Positions 8,994-17,742 of a stretch of DNA of 64,000 nt are shown here, in pieces; position 1 is the stretch's first letter; each line of letters opens with the position of its first letter. Made by a program: the position numbers and the translations under genes. This stretch comes from CAZGSN01 sp964371655 (GTDB lineage Bacteria > Desulfobacterota > Binatia > HRBIN30). Under the pieces are notes generated by a model. That model was given only the letters and a program-made list of their open reading frames with translations, was not told the DNA's origin and made no database searches. Location: the NCBI GenBank assembly GCA_964371655.1, contig CAYJOD010000004.1, positions 62,001 through 126,000 on the forward strand, given 5' to 3'.

Positions 8994-9248
8994 ATGGATC
9001 ACACGATGATTGCCAAGATCACCGCAAGCGGCCAGGTGTCGTTGCCAGCGCTGGTGCGACGGCGATGGAAGACGTCGCAAGTCGTGATCGCCGACGAAGG
9101 CGACCGCGTCGTCGTTCGGCCACTGCCCGACGACCCGATTGCTGCGGCGTGCGGATCGCTCAAGCGTGGCGGCCCTGAAGTAGAGAAGGTGCGTGCACAG
9201 GAGCGCAGGGCGGCGTCCGCACGGGAGCGAAGCCGGAGATCGCAGTGA
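8994..9248 (+). CDS. AbrB/MazE-type antitoxin
   Basis: 84 residues with an N-terminal swapped-hairpin DNA-binding segment (AKITASGQVSLPALVRRRW, then GDRVVVRPL) typical of AbrB/MazE/VapB antitoxins. A basic C-terminal tail probably wraps the toxin. ATG 8994 gives the family-length N-terminus. It overlaps the PIN gene by 4 bases (GTGA), so the pair is translationally coupled and likely autoregulated. Confidence 0.85.
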   Translation: MDHTMIAKITASGQVSLPALVRRRWKTSQVVIADEGDRVVVRPLPDDPIAAACGSLKRGGPEVEKVRAQERRAASARERSRRSQ

Positions 9249-9673
9249 AAGTGACCCTCGACGCCTATGCGGTGATTGCCGCCCTCGTCGGAGAGCGCGC
9301 CCGCGTCGAGGTGCAGCCGCTCATCGAGTCGGCCGCGATCTGTGCCCCCAATCTGGCAGAGGTGCTCGATGTTTGCATCCGAGCTCATGGCAATGATGAA
9401 CCCACCGTACGCGAGCGAATCGGTTGGTTGATCACCGGCGGTCTTGACGTGGTCCAGCTGGATTCAGGCCTGGCACTGGCAGCGGGGAGCTTGCGGGCGC
9501 GGCACTACCACCGGCAACACTGTGCAGTCAGCATGGGGGACTGCTGCGCGCTCGCCCTCGCACAACACCGTGGCTGGAGCCTGGCGACGGCAGACCCCGA
9601 CCTCGCACGAACGGCGCGTAGCGAAAGAGTAGACGTCGTCGCCTTGCCGGATTCGCGTGGCAAGCGACCGTAA
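9245..9673 (+). CDS. PIN-domain toxin (VapC family)
   Basis: 142 residues from GTG 9245. Acidic PIN residues are in place: Asp in TLDAYAV (residue 6), Glu in NLAEVLDV, Asp in SMGDCCALALAQ and Asp in ATADPDLA. VapC toxins are Mg-dependent ribonucleases that usually cleave tRNA or the 23S sarcin-ricin loop. The upstream AbrB-type antitoxin makes this a complete type II module. Confidence 0.88.
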   Translation: MKVTLDAYAVIAALVGERARVEVQPLIESAAICAPNLAEVLDVCIRAHGNDEPTVRERIGWLITGGLDVVQLDSGLALAAGSLRARHYHRQHCAVSMGDCCALALAQHRGWSLATADPDLARTARSERVDVVALPDSRGKRP

Positions 9674-9688
9674 CGAGGGGTCCACGCT

Positions 9689-10111
9689 ATGCCCGAGCAT
9701 TTGATCGACGTCGCACGCTACCGTGTAATCTTCGCCGATTGTGATCCGATGCGGATCATGTACTACGGCTCGTACTTTCGTCTGTTCGAGATCGGGCGCG
9801 CGGAATTGTTCCGCAAGCTCGGACACCCGTTCCCTAGATACATCGCCCAGGGTCTGTATCTGGCCGTGATCGAAACCAATTGTCGTTACCTGAAGCCGGC
9901 GCGCTACGACGACCACGTGACCATCCGCGCCGGTGTCACTGACGTGCGGCGCGCCCGTTTGACGATTCGTTATCAAGTTGTGCTCCCCGGCGGCGAGATT
10001 GCGGCCGAGGGCTTCACGGTTCACGCCGTGCTCAACGAGGAAGGTCGCCCGCAGCGCATTCCGGTGGAGTTCCGCGCCACGGCATCGGGAGTGGCGGGCG
10101 CCAAAGAATGA
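9689..10111 (+). CDS. YbgC/FadM-type acyl-CoA thioesterase (hotdog fold)
   Basis: 140 residues. The segment DCDPMRIMYYGSYFRLFEIGRAEL contains the catalytic Asp and the long central helix of the 4-hydroxybenzoyl-CoA thioesterase/YbgC family. Length fits a single hotdog domain, which would act as a dimer or tetramer in the cytosol. It ends in a 4-base ATGA overlap with the radical SAM gene, implying cotranscription, although no functional link is obvious. Confidence 0.85.
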   Translation: MPEHLIDVARYRVIFADCDPMRIMYYGSYFRLFEIGRAELFRKLGHPFPRYIAQGLYLAVIETNCRYLKPARYDDHVTIRAGVTDVRRARLTIRYQVVLPGGEIAAEGFTVHAVLNEEGRPQRIPVEFRATASGVAGAKE

Positions 10112-11217
10112 CCTGGTCGAGCGCCAGCTTCGGCTTGACCCTGCGCGAGTATGGCGCGGCGTGTGGGATGTCGGTGCAAGCCGTGCGCGCCACCTACGTC
10201 GCCAACATGCGTGGCGAGAGCACCGCACATCTGCCGTGTCCGGCGCGGGCCGACGAGGAGGGCAGGGTGATCAAGTTCTGCCTGCCCCTGCAGGCCGGCA
10301 CTCCCTCGTCCGCATCACCTGCGGGAAATGAGAGCTCACCCGTTGTGACAGCGCTCGAAACCGAATCGGTCATCATTCCGATGGACAGCTATCGCGGCAC
10401 AGCCTGGCACACGCTGTGTGTGTCGTCTCAAGTCGGTTGCCGCATGGGGTGCACGTTCTGCGAGACCGGTCGCATGGGGCTGCGGCGCGACCTCTCGGCG
10501 GCGGAGATCGTGGTGCAGCGACTGGTGGCGCGCCAGATCATGATCGAGCGCCACGGCGCGCAGAAGAAGCCGTTCCGATACTTCGGCGACGGTATCCAGA
10601 ATGTCGTGTTCATGGGTATGGGTGAGCCGCTCGACAACCTCGACAACGTCATTCAGGCGATCCGTGTTCTGAGTGAACAGAACGGCGCGGCCATGCCGCT
10701 GACGCAGATCACGGTCTCCACCGTCGGTCGCATCGACGGCTTGCAGCTGCTGGCACAGTTGGCGCGCGCGGAGCCGAACTGGCGCAACCTGCGCATCGCG
10801 ATCTCGCTGAACGCGGCGAACGATGCGTTGCGCGATCGGCTCATGCCGATCAATAAGGGTATGCCGCTCGCCGAGCTCCAGCGCGCCTTGTGCGACTATC
10901 CGCTGCATCCGCGTGGCCGCTTTCTCGTCGAGTACGTCATGCTCAAAGGCGTCAATGATACGCTCGACGACGCCGACCAGGTCGCCGCCTGGTGCCGCCC
11001 GCTACCGTGCATCGTCAATCTGATCCCCTACAACCCGCAACGCGATGCGGAGTACGAAACCCCAAGCAACGAGACTCTTCTGCGTTTCCTGCAGCGGCTG
11101 CGGGCGAACGGCATCTTCGTGAAGCGACGGATCACACAGGGACGCGACCTCATGGGCGCCTGCGGGCAGCTTGGAAATCCGGATCTGCGCAAACGGCCGC
11201 TGCGCGCGGCGAGCTGA
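10108..11217 (+). CDS. RlmN/Cfr-family radical SAM rRNA methyltransferase
   Basis: 369 residues. The radical SAM cluster motif CRMGCTFC has cysteines at about 111, 115 and 118. The methyl-carrying cysteine of the RlmN/Cfr mechanism is in GRDLMGACGQLG (about residue 352). GMGEPLDN, ISLNAAND and VEYVMLKGVND follow the family order. RlmN methylates C2 of A2503 in 23S rRNA and A37 of some tRNAs; Cfr uses C8. The N-terminal accessory region is short and divergent, with little of the usual RlmN helical domain, so this may be a paralogue rather than the housekeeping enzyme. Confidence 0.85.
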   Translation: MTWSSASFGLTLREYGAACGMSVQAVRATYVANMRGESTAHLPCPARADEEGRVIKFCLPLQAGTPSSASPAGNESSPVVTALETESVIIPMDSYRGTAWHTLCVSSQVGCRMGCTFCETGRMGLRRDLSAAEIVVQRLVARQIMIERHGAQKKPFRYFGDGIQNVVFMGMGEPLDNLDNVIQAIRVLSEQNGAAMPLTQITVSTVGRIDGLQLLAQLARAEPNWRNLRIAISLNAANDALRDRLMPINKGMPLAELQRALCDYPLHPRGRFLVEYVMLKGVNDTLDDADQVAAWCRPLPCIVNLIPYNPQRDAEYETPSNETLLRFLQRLRANGIFVKRRITQGRDLMGACGQLGNPDLRKRPLRAAS

Positions 11218-11230
11218 GGTCAGTCGGACA

Positions 11231-11291
11231 GGGGTCTACCGTCGGTAGTCGACAGTCGACAGTCGACTGTTAACTGTCGACTGTTGACTAT
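11231..11291. repeat. Palindrome of GTCGACA words
   Basis: GTAGTCGACAGTCGACAGTC is followed directly by the inverse words GACTGTTAACTGTCGACTGT, giving a long imperfect hairpin just after the radical SAM gene. It may double as a terminator. Confidence 0.6.
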
Positions 11292-11383
11292 CTGCGGGTA
11301 TCCCACGAATCACCGCTCCCTTACGGTCGCGGCTCTGCGACACGCCGTAAGTGACGGGCATTCCTGCTAACATCTTCACGACG

Positions 11384-11953
11384 ATGCACCGCGAGCCACT
11401 CTTACGACAGCTGCAAACTTATCTCGATCGGCACCCGGGCGAGCGTGCCTGTGTCGAACGCATCCGCGAGCTGGTGCTGAGTCGGCCCGACTGCTTCGAT
11501 CGTACGTGCCTGCCCGGTCACATCACCGGCTCGGCGTGGATCTTGTCGGCCGACCATCGCTACGTGCTGCTCACGCATCATCGCAAGCTGGGCCGCTGGT
11601 TACAGCTCGGCGGGCACGCCGACGGGCAGACCGATGTCTTGCAGGTGGCGCTGCGCGAGGCGCAAGAGGAGTCGGGCCTTACGGGATTCAGGGTGTTGTC
11701 CACGACGGGAGCGAGCGTGCCGTTCGATGTCGACGTTCATCTCATTCCGGCGCGCGGGAGCGAGCCCGAGCACTGGCATCACGATCTCCGTTTCCTGTTC
11801 GTCGCCGCCACCGGGCAAGAGCTGCAGATCAGCGACGAGTCGCACGACCTGCGCTGGATCGAACGTGATCGCCTGCTTGAGTTCGCCGGGGATGAAAGCG
11901 TGCTGCGACTGGAACGGAAGGCGCAGGAGATGTTGCGAGCACCGTCGCCCTGA
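11384..11953 (+). CDS. Nudix hydrolase
   Basis: About 189 residues from ATG 11384; a GTG at 11351 is also in frame and neither has a strong ribosome-binding site. The Nudix box is LGGHADGQTDVLQVALREAQEESG, with the REXXEE core intact. The first conserved Glu position is Thr, as in a subgroup with the GGHADG variant. Helices before the box and a C-terminal WIERDRLLEF segment complete the fold. Substrate unknown. Confidence 0.85.
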   Translation: MHREPLLRQLQTYLDRHPGERACVERIRELVLSRPDCFDRTCLPGHITGSAWILSADHRYVLLTHHRKLGRWLQLGGHADGQTDVLQVALREAQEESGLTGFRVLSTTGASVPFDVDVHLIPARGSEPEHWHHDLRFLFVAATGQELQISDESHDLRWIERDRLLEFAGDESVLRLERKAQEMLRAPSP

Positions 11954-11963
11954 CCAGGAGTCT

Positions 11964-12328
11964 TTACCACAGAGACACAGAGACACAGAGAAAGCCAAGG
12001 CGGACACAGGTTTCCGTTGGCTGCAAGAAGACGATAGCCACAACAGCGCGCCACAGGGCGGCATTAGCCCAAACACATCAATTGGAACCACGGATTCCAC
12101 GGATGGGCACGGATATGAAAGGAAAGACCTTCGTTCGGATCGGAAGAATTTGTCCGCCAGACTTCTGTGTTGCGGTTCGGCTGTAAGCTGGCGTCGTTGT
12201 TCTTCCTTATCCGTATCCGTGTTGATCCGTGACATCCGTGGTCCCAACTGAGCTTTTCCGGATTAGGACACTTGGCTCGAGCGTCGATCCTCTCGCCCTT
12301 CTCTGTGCCTCTGTGTCTCTGTGGTTAA
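11964..12328. repeat. Palindromic element, family A-prime (CCACAGAGACACAGAG arms), interrupted
   Basis: The left arm at 11964-11997 reads ACCACAGAGACACAGAG and continues in register. The right arm at 12297-12328 is its inverse, CTCTGTGTCTCTGTGGT. The complete family A element at 12068-12264 sits inside the interior. Confidence 0.85.
12068..12264. repeat. Palindromic element, family A, copy 2 (nested)
   Basis: Near-identical to the element at 1567-1757 from CCCAAACACATCAATTGGAA through CCAACTGAG, including interior blocks. It lies wholly within the arms of the CCACAGAG element, so one element probably inserted into the other. Confidence 0.9.
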
Positions 12329-12355
12329 TTCTTTCGGTGAGATAGTGTGGGCTAC

Positions 12356-12548
12356 GAGTTTGTGAAGAAATCCCCGCAGATTCCAAACCCGTTCGTCCCG
12401 AGTAGCGCACGTCTTCTCAGGGCGCGTATCGAGGGACCATAAGCTGCCGACCTGGCTTGCAAACTGCCCCTCGATACGCGGCCGAAAAGAACGGCCGCTA
12501 CTCGGGGCGAACGGATGAGGGATGCCGTTTCGATTTATTCACAAACTC
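12356..12548. repeat. Palindromic element, family B (CGTTCGTCCCGAGTAG arms), copy 1
   Basis: Inner arms CCGTTCGTCCCGAGTAGCGC and GCTACTCGGGGCGAACGG (12389-12514) surround a second inverted pair, GCGTATCGAGGGAC and CCCCTCGATACGCG. Outer arms GAGTTTGTGAAGAAATC and GATTTATTCACAAACTC extend the dyad. It lies about 100 bp upstream of tRNA-His. Confidence 0.85.
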
Positions 12549-12653
12549 TACGGTCCGCAAGGACGGTTTGCGCCTCCTCCTCTTGCGCCACCCGGGCGGA
12601 TTGCGTATCGGTACACGCCTCGAAACCGTCGTCTCGACGGCACCTCTCGGGAT

Positions 12654-12727
12654 GGTGGGTGTAGCTCAACTGGCAGAGCACCGGACTGTGGCTCCGGGGG
12701 TTGAGGGTTCAAGCCCCTCCACTCACC
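12654..12727 (+). tRNA. tRNA-His (anticodon GTG)
   Basis: A full cloverleaf can be folded. The acceptor stem GTGGGTG pairs with CACTCAC, with one G-U, and an extra G at -1 stands opposite C73, the tRNA-His identity pair. The D arm is GCTC/GAGC, the anticodon stem CCGGA/TCCGG closes loop CTGTGGC with anticodon GTG, and the T arm GAGGG/CCCTC holds TTCAAGC. CCA is not encoded. Confidence 0.95.
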
Positions 12728-12801
12728 CTGATTCATCGTGAACCATCGTGCGCGGCAAGGCCACGGCCGCGCACGTCACGACTCTGCTTCCATTCAAGTG
12801 A

Positions 12802-12886
12802 TGAAGGGTCCATGGGTCCGAGGGATCAAGGGTTCGAGGGGTGAACTCCAGAACCCTTGATCCCCGGAACCCTTGAACCCTCGATC
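12802..12886. repeat. Palindrome of AAGGGTTC / GAACCCTT words
   Basis: GGGATCAAGGGTTCGAGGGG and similar words at 12805-12842 are matched by inverse CCCTTGATCC and CCCTTGAACC words at 12850-12885. It separates tRNA-His from the LLM oxidoreductase gene. Confidence 0.6.
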
Positions 12887-12967
12887 TCTGCGAGCAGTTG
12901 CGTGGCCGCGCGGTTGCGGGCACAAGACACGCGCAGATTTCACGCCGCCGCGGCGAGGAGGATCGTA

Positions 12968-13987
12968 ATGGGAACGCTGAAGCTCGGTCTGCAACTTGGA
13001 TACTGGGGTGCACAGCCGCACGAGAACTTTGTCGGTATCGCGCAGGAAGCCGAGCGCCTGGGTTTCGATTCGGTGTTCACCGCCGAAGCGTGGGGTTCGG
13101 ATGCCTTCACGCCGCTGGCATGGATCGGTGCACACACCAGCAAGATCCGCCTCGGCACCGCGATCGTGCAGATGGCGGCGCGGACACCGACCGCGACTGC
13201 CATGGCGACCCTCACTCTGGATCATCTCACCAACGGCCGCATGATCCTCGGCCTCGGCGTCTCTGGTCCGCAGGTGGTCGAAGGTTGGTACGGGCAGCCG
13301 TTCTCGAAGCCGTTGGCGCGTACGCGCGAGTACATCGACATCATCCGTCAGGTCCTGCGTCGCGAGGCGCCGGTGACCAATGCCGGTCCGCACTATCCGT
13401 TGCCCTACAACGGCCCCGGAGCGTGGGGCCTGGGCAAGCCCCTGCGTTCGATCACGCATCCCCTGCGCAAACATGTTCCGATCTTCCTCGGTGCCGAGGG
13501 TCCGAAGAACGTCGCCCTGGCCGCCGAGATCTGCGACGGTTGGTTCCCGCTCTACTACTCACCGTATCGACCCGAGGTCTACGCCGAGCAGATCAAGGCG
13601 GCGAAGCCCGAGTTCGAGATCGCACCGCTGGTGTTCTTCAACATCGGACAAGATGTCGAGACCGCGCTGCTGCCGGTGAAGGCGATGCTCGGCTTCTACA
13701 TCGGTGGGATGGGCGCCAAGAAGCGCAACTTCCACAAAGACCTGATGTCGCGCATGGGTTACGAGGCGGAAGCCAATCACATCCAGGAGCTCTTCTTCGC
13801 AGGCAAACGCGAGGAGGCCATCAATGCCGTGCCGGACAAGTTTGCCGACGAGATCTCCCTGGTCGGCCCGGTCGAACGAATCCGCGATCGCGTGCAAGCC
13901 TGGCGCGGCACACCGGTCACGACGCTGCTGGTGATGTCGCAGGACCTGAGCTTGCTGCGTACGGCGGCCGAGGTTGTGCTGCGCTAG
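12968..13987 (+). CDS. LLM-class (F420-dependent type) oxidoreductase
   Basis: 339 residues from ATG 12968 with GAGGAGG 7 bases upstream; the upstream open frame is repeat DNA. The TIM-barrel signatures of luciferase-like F420 enzymes are visible: LGLQLGYWG at the N-terminus, GFDSVFTAEAWGSDAFTPLAWI, LGTAIVQMAARTP, HLTNGRMILGLGVSGPQV and PIFLGAEGPKNVALAAEICDGWFP. Such enzymes use F420 or FMN for two-electron redox steps; deltaproteobacterial and actinobacterial genomes often hold many copies tied to lipid or xenobiotic catabolism. It lies 16 bases before the next gene and is probably cotranscribed with it. Confidence 0.88.
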   Translation: MGTLKLGLQLGYWGAQPHENFVGIAQEAERLGFDSVFTAEAWGSDAFTPLAWIGAHTSKIRLGTAIVQMAARTPTATAMATLTLDHLTNGRMILGLGVSGPQVVEGWYGQPFSKPLARTREYIDIIRQVLRREAPVTNAGPHYPLPYNGPGAWGLGKPLRSITHPLRKHVPIFLGAEGPKNVALAAEICDGWFPLYYSPYRPEVYAEQIKAAKPEFEIAPLVFFNIGQDVETALLPVKAMLGFYIGGMGAKKRNFHKDLMSRMGYEAEANHIQELFFAGKREEAINAVPDKFADEISLVGPVERIRDRVQAWRGTPVTTLLVMSQDLSLLRTAAEVVLR

Positions 13988-14003
13988 ACTGGTCGGTGCA
14001 ACG

Positions 14004-15098
14004 ATGAAGACACGTGCCATCGTCCAAACCGCTCCGCGGCAACTCGAGCTGCGCGAGCTCGAAGTCCCAGACATCGATGACGACAGCGCCCTGCTGCGCG
14101 TCGAGGCGTGTGGAATCTGTGGCAGCGATGTCGAGCAATACACCGGCGCGCTGCCGGTGCGGCTCCCGGTGATTCCGGGGCACGAGCCGCTCGGCATCAT
14201 CGACAGGATCGGTGACCGCGCCGCGGAGCGTTGGGGCGTCGACGTCGGCGATCGCGTTGCCGTCGAAGCGCTGATTCCGTGCGGGCACTGCCGTGAGTGC
14301 CTCGACGGCCACTATCAGCGGTGTCGGGCGCGTGGTGGCCTGTTCGGCCATGGCTACGTGCCGCTGTCGCATGCGCCCGGCTTGTGGGGGGCCTATGCCG
14401 ACTACATGTACCTCGACCCGCATTCCATTCTGCATCCGGTCAGCAAAGACATCCCGGCCGCCATGGCGGTGATGTTCAATCCGCTCGGCGCCGGCTTTCG
14501 CTGGGCGGTCGAGGTTCCCGACAGCGGACCGGGGGACACGGTGCTCATCCTCGGGCCCGGACAGCGCGGGCTCACCAGCGTGATCGCCGCGCGCGCCGCG
14601 GGGGCCGACCGGATCATCGTCACCGGTCTGGAGCGCGATCGCGACAAGCTGGCGTTGGCCAAGCTGCTCGGCGCCGATCACACCATCAACGTCGAAGCGG
14701 AAGACGTCCGCTCCCGCGTGATCGAGCTCACCGAAGGCCGTGGTGCCGACGTCGTCATTGAGGTGTCGTCGTATGCGACCGAGCCCGTCGCCGAGTCGCT
14801 GTACTACGCCGCCACCGGGGCGCGCATCGTGCTGGCTGGGGTAAAGGGATTCAAACCCGTCCCCGACTTCATCAGCGATCTCATCGTCGTCAAAGAGCTC
14901 ACCGTGCTCGGTGTTCTCGGTGTCACCGCGAAGTCATATCGTGCCGCGATTCGTCTGCTCGAAGCCGGCAACGTGCCGCTCGCGGCGATGCACACACACG
15001 ACTTTCCGCTCGAGGAAGCGGAGCGTGCCCTGCAGATGCTGGCGGGGGAGATCCCCGGAGAGAGCAGCATCCACTCGTGCTTGGTACCGCTCTTGTGA
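14004..15098 (+). CDS. Zinc-dependent medium-chain alcohol/polyol dehydrogenase (MDR)
   Basis: 364 residues. The catalytic zinc site is seen in EACGICGSDVEQY and PVIPGHEPLGII; the structural zinc cysteines follow in EALIPCGHCRECLDGHYQRC. The NAD(P) Rossmann motif is the slightly altered GPGQRG (usually GxGxxG) at about residue 190. The end of strand beta2 is VTGLERDRDKLALAKLLGADH, so coenzyme specificity is not clear. The substrate is unknown; pairing with an LLM oxidoreductase suggests a shared alcohol or ketone oxidation route, which is inference. Confidence 0.88.
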   Translation: MKTRAIVQTAPRQLELRELEVPDIDDDSALLRVEACGICGSDVEQYTGALPVRLPVIPGHEPLGIIDRIGDRAAERWGVDVGDRVAVEALIPCGHCRECLDGHYQRCRARGGLFGHGYVPLSHAPGLWGAYADYMYLDPHSILHPVSKDIPAAMAVMFNPLGAGFRWAVEVPDSGPGDTVLILGPGQRGLTSVIAARAAGADRIIVTGLERDRDKLALAKLLGADHTINVEAEDVRSRVIELTEGRGADVVIEVSSYATEPVAESLYYAATGARIVLAGVKGFKPVPDFISDLIVVKELTVLGVLGVTAKSYRAAIRLLEAGNVPLAAMHTHDFPLEEAERALQMLAGEIPGESSIHSCLVPLL

Positions 15099-15171
15099 AA
15101 CCACAGATGAACACCGATGGACCCAGCTCGGCCGCCGGCCGCGGGCTCCCCCCGCAACCCAAGCGCCCGTA

Positions 15172-15256
15172 CCGCCTATCGCGAATCGCATATCGCCTAT
15201 CGCTCAGCGACCTGCAGTGCGGTCCGGCCACAGGCGATAGGCCATATGCGATACGC
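15172..15256. repeat. Palindrome of CGCCTATCGC words
   Basis: CGCCTATCGCGAATCGCATA and repeats at 15172-15203 face the inverse GCGATAGGCCATATGCGATA at 15234-15253. It occupies most of the 261-bp gap before the tandem hotdog gene; a fragment resembling a family A arm (CCACAGATGAACACCGATGG) precedes it at about 15101-15120. Confidence 0.6.
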
Positions 15257-15359
15257 GTCCGAGGAGATCTTCGCGCGCCGGCAAGAAACGTTACGCGGAT
15301 GAGCGCGCCTCGTTGTTCATCGGTGGTTGCATGATCTTTGTTGTCGTTGAGGAGGGAGA

Positions 15360-16241
15360 ATGGAAGACGTCGTTAGCGCTCGATTCGGCTTTGACCCTTT
15401 CTGCGTGGCCTTGGGGGTGCGGGTCGAGGCGATCGATTCGGCGCGGGTACGGATTCGCATCCCCTTCAAGGAAGAAATCGCCAATCCGGGTAACGCCCTG
15501 CATGGTGGCGTCATGGCGTCGGCGATCGACATTGCCGGTAGCTGTGCCGCCGTGGCAGCGGTTGGCGATAAGCCTGGTCTCGACGCCAGCGTGCTCGACC
15601 TGAGCGTGAGCTATCTTGCCGCGGCGATCGGCGAAGATATCGTCGCCAGCGCCGAGGTTCTGCGGCGCGGCAAGGAGATCACGTACAGCGCCGTCGACGT
15701 CCGCACCGATGCGGGCAAGCGCATCGCCGCCGGGTTGGTCACGCATCGTGCTTTCGACCTCGACTCCGTCGCCGCGGCGCGCGCGCGCCAGCTGAGCGCG
15801 GCGACGCAACCGGAGCAGCCGCCTACCATGCAGATGATCCGTGGCGCGGATATGTTCGTCTCCTTTGGCTTCATCGCGCGCCTCGGCATCGGCGTCGAGC
15901 ACGCGCACGATGGGGAGGCCGTGCTACAGCTGCCGTTCAAGGCCGAGAATGCCGATGCCAACGGCGGCGTCCATGAGGGTGCCGTGGCCGCGTTGATCGA
16001 CACCACCGGCGCTCTCGCGTCGTGGTCGATCGTCGGTCTCAACATGAGCTACAAGGCGTCGACGGTAGCGATGCACGTGAACTACCATGCCCCGGCCCTT
16101 GGCGAAGACCTGCTTGCGCACGCCACGACGCTGCGCCGCAATAACGAGATCTTCCTGAATCAGGTGACGGTGCGTACGCGTGGCTCGGGCAAGACCATCG
16201 CCACGGGTTCCGTGACCTACCGCATTGTCGTCAGTGACTGA
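15360..16241 (+). CDS. Tandem-hotdog PaaI-type thioesterase
   Basis: 293 residues, about twice the length of a single PaaI thioesterase. Two hotdog units are visible. Unit 1 has NPGNALHGGVMASAIDIAGSCAA (about 40-62) and YLAAAIGEDIVASAEVLRRG. Unit 2 has NANGGVHEGAVAALIDTTGALASW (about 200-223) and YHAPALGEDLLAHATTLRRN. Both keep the HGG/HEG catalytic-loop region and the long helix. A fused dimer of this kind is known in some hotdog enzymes. AGGGAG precedes the ATG. Substrate, probably an aryl- or acyl-CoA, is unknown. Confidence 0.85.
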   Translation: MEDVVSARFGFDPFCVALGVRVEAIDSARVRIRIPFKEEIANPGNALHGGVMASAIDIAGSCAAVAAVGDKPGLDASVLDLSVSYLAAAIGEDIVASAEVLRRGKEITYSAVDVRTDAGKRIAAGLVTHRAFDLDSVAAARARQLSAATQPEQPPTMQMIRGADMFVSFGFIARLGIGVEHAHDGEAVLQLPFKAENADANGGVHEGAVAALIDTTGALASWSIVGLNMSYKASTVAMHVNYHAPALGEDLLAHATTLRRNNEIFLNQVTVRTRGSGKTIATGSVTYRIVVSD

Positions 16242-16260
16242 AGGACCCTCACCATCTCCC

Positions 16261-16440
16261 AAAGAGCGTGTCGATAAACTCCAAGCCGTGCTTCGAGACG
16301 GCCCCAGAAGAAGGGGCCTCAGCACGAACGGAAAAATGTTCAATAAGATCAAGCCAGCCTCCGTTCGCCCTGAGGAGCCGCCATCCTCTGGCGGCGTCTC
16401 GAAGGGCGGGTCAGCGAGAAAATCGACACACTCCAAAGGG
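16261..16440. repeat. Palindromic element with nested inverted arms, family E
   Basis: Outer arms GAGCGTGTCGATAAACTCC and GAGAAAATCGACACACTCC enclose inner arms: CTTCGAGACGGCCCC with CAGCACGAACGG on the left, and CCGTTCGCCCTGAGGAG with GGCGGCGTCTCGAAGG on the right. Architecture matches family B but the words differ. It lies between convergent genes. Confidence 0.75.
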
Positions 16441-16497
16441 AGAGGGTGGCCGTGCAGGTCCAGATGCTCGAGTTCTACGAGCCCAGAGCTCACCACA

Positions 16498-17742
16498 CTA
16501 AGGGGTGGGCTCGGGCTGCTTGCAGACGAGCACGGTGACGATGCGGCGGCCCTGCACTTTCTCGGCGGTAAATTCGTAGCCGTCGAGCTCCACCTTGGCG
16601 CCGGCGTCAGGAATGGCGCCGAGCAGGCCGAAGAGCAGACCGCCGACGGTGTTCCAGCGTTCGTGTGGCAGGTTGGCGCCGAGGAAGTCGTTGAGCTCCA
16701 CAATCGGTAGGGCGGCGTTGACTCGGAATTGTCCGAGGCCGAGCTCCTCGACGTCGGGCGCCTCGTGCTGGTGCTCGTCGGTGATCTTGCCGATCAGCTT
16801 CTCGATCAAGTCCTCGAGCGTCACCAGCCCGGCCACCGAGCCGTACTCGTCGCAGACCAGGGCCAGATGAAACTTCTCCTGTTGCATCTCGCGCAGCAGC
16901 TCGATGGCGCGCATCTGCTCGGGCACGAAACGCACCGGGCGCAGCACCTCGGTGAGCTTCACCGCGTCTTGCCCCTGGTGTAGGGCGCTGAGCACGTCCT
17001 TGGCGTGCACAATGCCCTCGGTGCGATCCAGGTCGCCGTTGTGGGCCGGGAGCCGCGTCAGTCCGTGCTCGACGATCAGCTTCGCCGCGTCCTCCACCGA
17101 ACCGCGTAGGTCGACGGCGACGATATCCGGCCGCGGCACCATCAGGTCGCAGACGACGCGATCGCCAAACTGAAAGACCGAGTGGATCATCGCCTTCTCG
17201 TGCGCTTCGATGGCGCCTTCCTCGTGCCCGACGTCGGCGAGCGAGCGGATCTCTTCCTCACTGACAAAGGGTCCGTGCGCCAGACCCTTGCCGGGCAAGA
17301 GGATGTTGGCGAGGCCGATGAGGGCGCGTGTCGGTAGGGCCAAGGCGAGGCCCAGGAACCAGACCCACGGCGCCAGCGCAAGTGCGACGCGGTCGCTGTG
17401 CTGAATGGCAAAGGTCTTGGACATTGCCTCGACGACAACGAAGTAGACGAGGGTGAACCCCACCGACGCCACGGTGATGGTGGCGCGGCCAAAGTATTCT
17501 TCCGCCAAGATGGCAACCAGAATCGCCGAGCCGTTCTGGGCGAACATGACACTGAGGTAGACGGCATTCAGGTAGCGTGCCGGCTCGCGCTCGATGATCT
17601 CGAGCGTGGCGGCGTTGTGGCGCTCCTGCTCGTGCAGCGCCATCGCGCGCACCATGGTCATGCGGCTGATCGAGGCTTCGGCTAGCGCCAGTGTCGATCC
17701 CAGGACGACCAACATGACGACCGCGAACACCAGCCAGATCAC
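16498..17742 (-). CDS. HlyC/CorC (CNNM) family transporter
   Basis: About 414 residues if GTG 17742 is used; the frame stays open to 18237 but that part covers a palindromic element, so a start near the first membrane helix is preferred. The N-terminal DUF21/CNNM domain has membrane segments at VIWLVFAVVMLVVLGS, SVMFAQNGSAILVAILA and ITVASVGFTLVYFVV. Two CBS motifs follow (VCDLMVPRPDIVAVDL; CDEYGSVAGLVTLEDLIEKLIG). The CorC_HlyC domain closes the protein (WNTVGGLLFGLLGAIPDAG). Family members export or regulate Mg2+ or Co2+; the hemolysin name is historical. Confidence 0.88.
   Translation of the reverse strand: MIWLVFAVVMLVVLGSTLALAEASISRMTMVRAMALHEQERHNAATLEIIEREPARYLNAVYLSVMFAQNGSAILVAILAEEYFGRATITVASVGFTLVYFVVVEAMSKTFAIQHSDRVALALAPWVWFLGLALALPTRALIGLANILLPGKGLAHGPFVSEEEIRSLADVGHEEGAIEAHEKAMIHSVFQFGDRVVCDLMVPRPDIVAVDLRGSVEDAAKLIVEHGLTRLPAHNGDLDRTEGIVHAKDVLSALHQGQDAVKLTEVLRPVRFVPEQMRAIELLREMQQEKFHLALVCDEYGSVAGLVTLEDLIEKLIGKITDEHQHEAPDVEELGLGQFRVNAALPIVELNDFLGANLPHERWNTVGGLLFGLLGAIPDAGAKVELDGYEFTAEKVQGRRIVTVLVCKQPEPTP

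Noticed and set aside
11221..12560. Possible CRISPR array because of repeated words
   Set aside because: The repeats are inverted arms, not direct repeats with regular spacers, and no cas genes are present.
12857..12967. N-terminal extension of the LLM oxidoreductase
   Set aside because: It translates repeat DNA; the AGGAGG-preceded ATG at 12968 gives the family start.
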